This document shows positions 4,690 to 7,325 of a stretch of 7,325 bases of DNA, in pieces. The notes below the pieces were generated by a model, which did no database searches, was not told the origin of the DNA, and saw only the letters and a list, made by a program, of their open reading frames with translations. The translations under genes and the position numbers were made by a program. Every line of letters starts with the position of its first letter. Position 1 is the stretch's first letter. The stretch is taken from NCBI GenBank assembly GCA_900548595.1, contig URLB01000102.1, positions 1-7,325 of the forward strand. Reading direction: 5' to 3'. The DNA is from an uncultured Eubacteriales bacterium (GTDB lineage: Bacteria; Bacillota; Clostridia; Lachnospirales; Anaerotignaceae).

Positions 4690-6123
4690 TTGCCGATGAA
4701 TGAAAAAGCATTCGCTGATATTTTCAGCAGACCACCGGAGGGAAACAATAAATATATATTCCTGGTTGATGATGAAGCACTGGACAATAAAATAATCTAT
4801 TCAGGTTATTATTCGATGCTTATACAAGATAAAGAGGCTGCAGAAAGATATATAGCCCCTATAATAGACGGACTGACAAAGGGGTATGTTAAAGACTTCG
4901 TTTTTCTCCCTGCTAAAATCAAGAAAACATTAAGCGACATATTTACCACTGAACTTGAAAACGATGATATACCGATTGATAAAGAGGCGTACAAGATATT
5001 TTATAATAAGCCTTACGCCTCTTGGAATGATAAACAGGTAAAAGCAGCAATTGATAAATACATAGATATTTATACAGGGAATACAGGCAAAAACAAAAAC
5101 CATTCTCTTGATATGGTTACTATGGACAAAGCGGAAGAAAAACGCCCCGAATGGCTGATAATGGACTATATACCAAAAAATCAGATAACAACCATAGCAG
5201 GGGATGGCGGTTCCGGTAAAACTACGATGTGGTGCGCTATTGCCGCCGCAGTAAGCAGGGGCGAATATTGGTATTTATCAGACGATTACCCATTCGACAA
5301 CGAGCCGGACAAGCCACAAAAAGTAATGTTTTTTTCTGCGGAAGATTCCTATGAGTACACATTAAAAAGACGATTAAGAAAAAACGGCGCAACCTTAGAA
5401 AACATAATGACTATTGACCTTGCAGACGATAGATTTAAAGACATAAAGTTTGATAGCGAATATTTAGAAATGTTAGTTGCTGAACACAGACCGACATTAT
5501 TAATATTTGACCCCATACAGGCGTTTTTAGATTCCAATGTAAGAATGGGTGAAAGAAACGCTATGCGTTCCAGTCTTGCCCCTTTAGCAGGGTTTGGGAA
5601 GAAATACGGCTGCACAACCTTAATTGTAGTACATTCAAATAAGCAATCAGGCGTATGGGGAAGAAAAAGAATTGCAGATAGTGCCGATATATGGGATATA
5701 TCAAGAAGCGTTCTAATGGTGGGTGAAACAGACCAAAAAGGCGTTAGATATTTATCACACGAAAAAAGCAACTACGGAAAAACTGCCGATACTGTTTTAT
5801 TTTCTATTGCTGATGATGTTATAGAAATTAAAGGCAAGACCCAACAAAAAGACAAAGATTTTGTTGATAGGCATATCTATAACACAAGACAAGCTCCACG
5901 TCTGGAAGAAGCTAAGGAGTTTATATGCGATTTCTTGAAAGACGGAAAAAAAGAGACTGCTGAACTTGACGAAATGGCAAAAATTGTAGGAATAGCTAAA
6001 GAAACATTAAAAAATGCAAAGGCTGAATTAAGCAAAAATAAACAAATTAAATACCATACAATTGGATTTGGAAAAGATAAAAAATTCTATTGCTCTCTTA
6101 TAGCCAGTGAAACCAGTAACTAA
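4690..6123 (+). CDS. RepA-like AAA ATPase / helicase
   Basis: A 477-aa P-loop ATPase of the RecA/DnaB-like RepA group (AAA_25). Motifs: Walker A GDGGSGKTT (171-179, K177), catalytic-type acidic pair in SAEDS (E218, D219), Walker B TLLIFDP (269-275, D274), and VVHSNK with H315 like the conserved His motif of RepA helicases. Residues 1-150 are an uncharacterised N-terminal domain without primase motifs; 404-470 look like a winged helix (LDEMAKIVGIAKETLKNAKA), perhaps for DNA binding. Such proteins act as hexameric replicative helicases of plasmids and integrative elements. Start: TTG at 4690, 7 bases from AAGGTGA; the ATG at 4696 is the alternative, 13 bases away, and an in-frame TAA at 4684 excludes anything earlier. 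The gene is intact. Helicase activity and element replication are inferred from family. Confidence 0.85.
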   Translation: MPMNEKAFADIFSRPPEGNNKYIFLVDDEALDNKIIYSGYYSMLIQDKEAAERYIAPIIDGLTKGYVKDFVFLPAKIKKTLSDIFTTELENDDIPIDKEAYKIFYNKPYASWNDKQVKAAIDKYIDIYTGNTGKNKNHSLDMVTMDKAEEKRPEWLIMDYIPKNQITTIAGDGGSGKTTMWCAIAAAVSRGEYWYLSDDYPFDNEPDKPQKVMFFSAEDSYEYTLKRRLRKNGATLENIMTIDLADDRFKDIKFDSEYLEMLVAEHRPTLLIFDPIQAFLDSNVRMGERNAMRSSLAPLAGFGKKYGCTTLIVVHSNKQSGVWGRKRIADSADIWDISRSVLMVGETDQKGVRYLSHEKSNYGKTADTVLFSIADDVIEIKGKTQQKDKDFVDRHIYNTRQAPRLEEAKEFICDFLKDGKKETAELDEMAKIVGIAKETLKNAKAELSKNKQIKYHTIGFGKDKKFYCSLIASETSN

Positions 6124-6156
6124 TAAGCTAAAAACATAGTAAAATCAATACTTGTG

Positions 6157-6266
6157 TTTATTGGGTTATGATAACCTAGTAAGCGAGTAAGTAACGTTTA
6201 GTAGGTATTGATAACCCAGTAAGCAAAACCCCAATAAAATCAAGGCTTTTGGCTTTATTGGGTTAT
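6157..6266. repeat. TTTATTGGGTTAT repeats and hairpin after the ATPase gene
   Basis: TTTATTGGGTTAT occurs exactly at 6157-6169 and 6254-6266, with an inverted partial copy CCCAATAAA at 6230-6238 that can pair with either. The nearer pairing gives a 9-bp stem with a 15-base loop. The first copy also starts the palindrome GGTTAT-G-ATAACC (6164-6176). No T-run follows, so it is a weak terminator at best. Confidence 0.55.
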
Positions 6267-6312
6267 ATTCTGACTGTGTATAGAGAAGTAACCCCAGTAA
6301 GAGGCTAGTAAG
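6170..6312. repeat. AGTAAG / GATAACCYAGTAAGC iteron-like repeats
   Basis: GATAACCTAGTAAGC (6170-6184) and GATAACCCAGTAAGC (6210-6224) match at 14 of 15 bases, 40 bases apart. A relative, GTAACCCCAGTAAG, is at 6288-6301. The core AGTAAG occurs five times, all in one orientation (6178, 6186, 6218, 6296, 6307). Confidence 0.6.
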
Positions 6313-6362
6313 GCGCCTAGATTTAACTTAGCCACCCTATAACCGTAACTAAATTATTGTCA

Positions 6363-6413
6363 TATCCCTATAGACAAGCTGACAAAATGTCATGTACTCA
6401 CTCTATAGGGATA
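6363..6413. repeat. 11-bp perfect inverted repeat with nested hairpin
   Basis: TATCCCTATAG (6363-6373) and CTATAGGGATA (6403-6413) pair perfectly around a 29-base loop, which itself holds TGACA-AAA-TGTCA (6380-6392). TATAGGGATA appears again at 6725-6734, beyond the next gene. Confidence 0.65.
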
Positions 6414-6430
6414 GAATAACAATAAATCCC

Positions 6431-6453
6431 CTGTACGGCGTTTTACCGTACTG
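6431..6453. repeat. Small hairpin in the leader of the 72-aa gene
   Basis: GTACGG (6433-6438) and CCGTAC (6446-6451) form a 6-bp stem with a 7-base loop, about 20 bases ahead of the ribosome binding site. No T-run on either side. Confidence 0.45.
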
Positions 6454-6489
6454 TAAATAATACAATAACCAACGAAAGGAATGATATAC

Positions 6490-6708
6490 ATGGATATTAT
6501 GTTTACTACCGGAGCCAGAGGCATGACAGAGGGTGCAGACTTGGGAGAATATGAGGATTTTCAAACCAATGTAACCGAGTGCATAGCTTCGATTGAGCTT
6601 GGCGGAGGACGTATAAGTGATATTAAGTTTACTCACCTGGGTACTGTCGGCAATCTGGAGAAGTTCGCCGCATTGATTACATATAAGGACAAGTATAGTG
6701 TAATCTAA
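6490..6708 (+). CDS. Small protein of unknown function (possibly Cse60-like)
   Basis: A 72-aa soluble protein beginning MDIMFTTGARGMTEGADLGE and ending with ISDIKFTHLGTVGN (42-55), then a hydrophobic strand FAALITYK. The layout helix (FQTNVTECIASIE) - strand (ISDIKFTH) - strand (KFAALITY) resembles the small Cse60-type proteins of Firmicutes, whose biochemical role is not known to me; this link rests on pattern only. ATG codons lie at 6481 and 6490. AAAGGA abuts the first and is 9 bases from the second, so 6490 is chosen. It follows the repeat-rich region and starts a possible three-frame small operon. Its stop overlaps an ATG (TAATG) of a frame that dies after nine codons. Confidence 0.65.
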   Translation: MDIMFTTGARGMTEGADLGEYEDFQTNVTECIASIELGGGRISDIKFTHLGTVGNLEKFAALITYKDKYSVI

Positions 6709-6888
6709 TGCGCCGTAGGTACTTTATAGGGATATAAAAGCCTGTGGTGCTTGTGAGCCCAAAAAACAGCCAGTTACGAAAAGATTTTTTTACACTGTTT
6801 CGTTGCTTGCGGAAGATTAAAAAACAATGGCGATAAGCAATACTTTTGCTCAAAAATGAGCGGATTAAAGAAAATGATTGAGAGGTAG
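6708..6888 (+). pseudogene. Probable decayed cysteine-containing small gene
   Basis: Between two small genes all three plus frames hold protein-like fragments, none complete. The ATG at 6708 gives MRRRYFIGI then stop. Another frame (6719-6811) carries KACGACEPKKQPVTK. A third (6757-6888) ends with CGRLKNNGDKQYFCSKMSGL, has no usable start codon, and its TAG lies in the ribosome binding site of the next gene, as a real upstream gene would. Runs of six or seven identical bases at 6761, 6785 and 6819 are likely frameshift points. Could be a broken Cys-rich protein of ~55-60 aa, sequencing error, or chance. Confidence 0.35.
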
Positions 6889-6897
6889 TTAAATATA

Positions 6898-7050
6898 ATG
6901 ACGTATCGAGAAGATGTAATTGCAATAGTAAAAAATACAGATGATGAGAAAGCTATAGAATTTGTATATAAATTTCTTCGGGCATATTTAGGGGCGAATG
7001 AAATAGTAAGGCTTACATATAAAAATCCCTTTAGAGAGGGCAATCTCTAA
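6898..7050 (+). CDS. Small hypothetical protein
   Basis: A 50-aa, probably helical protein: MTYREDVIAIVKNTDDEKAI, then EFVYKFLRAYLGANEIVRLT, ending in FREGNL. No Cys, no membrane segment. The alternation of a DDEKAIEFVYKFLR helix after a short N-terminal helix resembles short helical proteins found in Firmicutes mobile elements; I cannot name a function. The ATG is preceded by AGAGG about 12 bases upstream (GGTAG about 9), an adequate but not strong ribosome site, which overlaps the end of the decayed frame. A strong hairpin (7027-7054) covers its last codons and the terminator at 7077 closes the transcript, which supports it as the last gene of the unit. Confidence 0.55.
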   Translation: MTYREDVIAIVKNTDDEKAIEFVYKFLRAYLGANEIVRLTYKNPFREGNL

Positions 7051-7054
7051 GGGG
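7027..7054 (+). repeat. Hairpin over the 3' end of the 50-aa gene
   Basis: CCCTTTAGAGA (7027-7037) pairs with TCTCTAAGGGG (7044-7054): 11 bp with one T-G wobble, loop GGGCAA. It includes the stop codon. No T-run follows, so it may protect the transcript end or slow ribosomes rather than terminate. Confidence 0.5.
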
Positions 7055-7076
7055 ACAAAATAAAAATACAAACCAT

Positions 7077-7107
7077 GGTGGGTAGGCATATACTACCCAC
7101 CTTTTTT
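7077..7107 (+). terminator. Strong Rho-independent terminator
   Basis: GGTGGGTAG (7077-7085), loop GCATATA, CTACCCACC (7093-7101), then six T. Perfect 9-bp GC-rich stem; it ends the 6490-7050 transcript. Confidence 0.9.
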
Positions 7108-7272
7108 ATTATAATACGATACTATAACAATATGCAAGGGTGTCTAGTTTGAGATTCACCCTTTAATAAAAGCGCAGAAAAGCGCAACATAAAAAAGCGT
7201 GTTTCTCCGAACTTTTTATAAAGCAGGATAACGGAAAATATAATTTGTTGACACGATATAATAGATAAAACA
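7108..7272. other. Gene-free stretch before the window end
   Basis: Holds an inverted repeat AAGGGTG/CACCCTT (7136-7142, 7157-7163), AAAAGCG repeats (7168-7201), a TTGACA at 7248 and a TATAAT at 7257 that are too close together to be one promoter, and a 16-bp copy of the sequence at O1. No gene seen. Confidence 0.5.
7168..7201. repeat. AAAAGCGC short repeats
   Basis: AAAAGCGCA at 7168-7176 and 7178-7186, exactly 10 bases apart, and AAAAGCGTG at 7193-7201. A-tracts in helical phase can curve DNA. Confidence 0.4.
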
Positions 7273-7325
7273 ATGCTCATGTACGGTAAGGAAGCAAGCA
7301 ACCGAAAACAAGAGATAGACCGCCA
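7273..7325 (+). CDS. Possible 5' end of a further gene
   Basis: From the ATG at 7273 a frame stays open to the window edge, reading MLMYGKEASNRKQEIDR, charged and helix-forming like many small mobile-element proteins. There is no Shine-Dalgarno ahead of it, and 17 codons are too few to judge. It may equally be leader sequence of a gene further right. Confidence 0.25.
   Translation, partial: MLMYGKEASNRKQEIDR

Larger units (their letters stand above)
6124..6480. other. Non-coding repeat-rich region, candidate replication origin
   Basis: About 360 bases with no credible gene on either strand. From left to right: the AGTAAG repeat cluster with a palindrome and a hairpin (6157-6312), an inverted-repeat structure (6363-6413), and a small hairpin just ahead of the next gene (6431-6453). 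Such clustering directly after a RepA-like ATPase resembles plasmid origins (iterons plus single-strand initiation hairpins). An origin of transfer or a regulatory region is also possible. Confidence 0.4.

Noticed and set aside
5349..5771. Minus-strand 140-codon frame
   Set aside because: Lies wholly antisense to the Walker B region of the ATPase and has no ribosome site or recognisable domain.
6677..7043. Minus-strand 82- and 89-codon frames
   Set aside because: Overlap each other and oppose the two small plus-strand genes; composition is that of antisense AT-rich DNA.
7136..7163. AAGGGTG/CACCCTT as a second terminator
   Set aside because: The 7-bp stem has a 14-base loop and is followed by TAATAAAA rather than a T-run on the plus strand, with none on the minus strand either.
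7248..7262. TTGACA followed by TATAAT as a promoter
   Set aside because: Only 3 bases separate the boxes; neither has a partner at 16-18 bases.

Overview
This AT-rich window most likely comes from a low-GC Gram-positive anaerobe of the Clostridia. The signs are strong AAGGAGG/AGGTGA ribosome binding sites, a secreted protein with S-layer homology (SLH) repeats, consensus -35/-10 promoters with 17-base spacers, and hairpin-plus-T-run terminators. No marker fixes genus or species. It reads as the edge of a chromosome (left ~1.3-1.4 kb) followed by the integration, control and replication end of an integrated mobile element.

Layout. 1-337 (minus) is a MarR-family regulator cut by the window edge, with its own promoter and a perfect 10-bp-arm palindrome over the -35. 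521-1231 (minus) is a secreted SLH-repeat protein ending in a good terminator. 1232-1642 carries no gene: it holds a bidirectional terminator, two sets of short direct repeats that could be integrase arm sites, and the integrase terminator. 1643-2788 (minus) is a tyrosine integrase and 2814-3296 (minus) an XRE-family repressor, 25 bp apart and probably co-transcribed. 3297-3459 is a divergent switch with three evenly spaced 20-bp operators and a near-consensus rightward promoter. 3460-3840 (plus) encodes a Cro-like protein and a 58-aa cysteine-rich protein, followed by the remains of a small gene and a Shine-Dalgarno with no start codon. 3950-4204 (minus) is a second HTH regulator lying antisense to the rightward operon. 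4250-4506 is a duplicated, repeat-rich leader. 4507-6123 (plus) is an excisionase-type HTH protein followed by a RepA-like AAA ATPase. 6124-6489 is a non-coding, repeat- and palindrome-rich stretch that is a candidate replication origin or control site. 6490-7050 holds two small unknown genes separated by an apparently decayed cysteine-containing reading frame, closed by a strong terminator at 7077-7107. The last ~200 bases contain short repeats and perhaps the start of another gene.

How it works together (inference). The leftward transcript would maintain the integrated state (repressor plus integrase). Release of the three operators would turn on the Cro-like gene and the rightward operon. 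A second, antisense HTH regulator stands between that promoter and the replication module. The excisionase-like protein and the RepA-like ATPase would then support excision and autonomous copying, perhaps from the repeat-rich DNA right after the ATPase gene. No relaxase, capsid, terminase, resistance or defence gene is visible, so prophage, integrative conjugative/mobilizable element and satellite cannot be told apart from this window.
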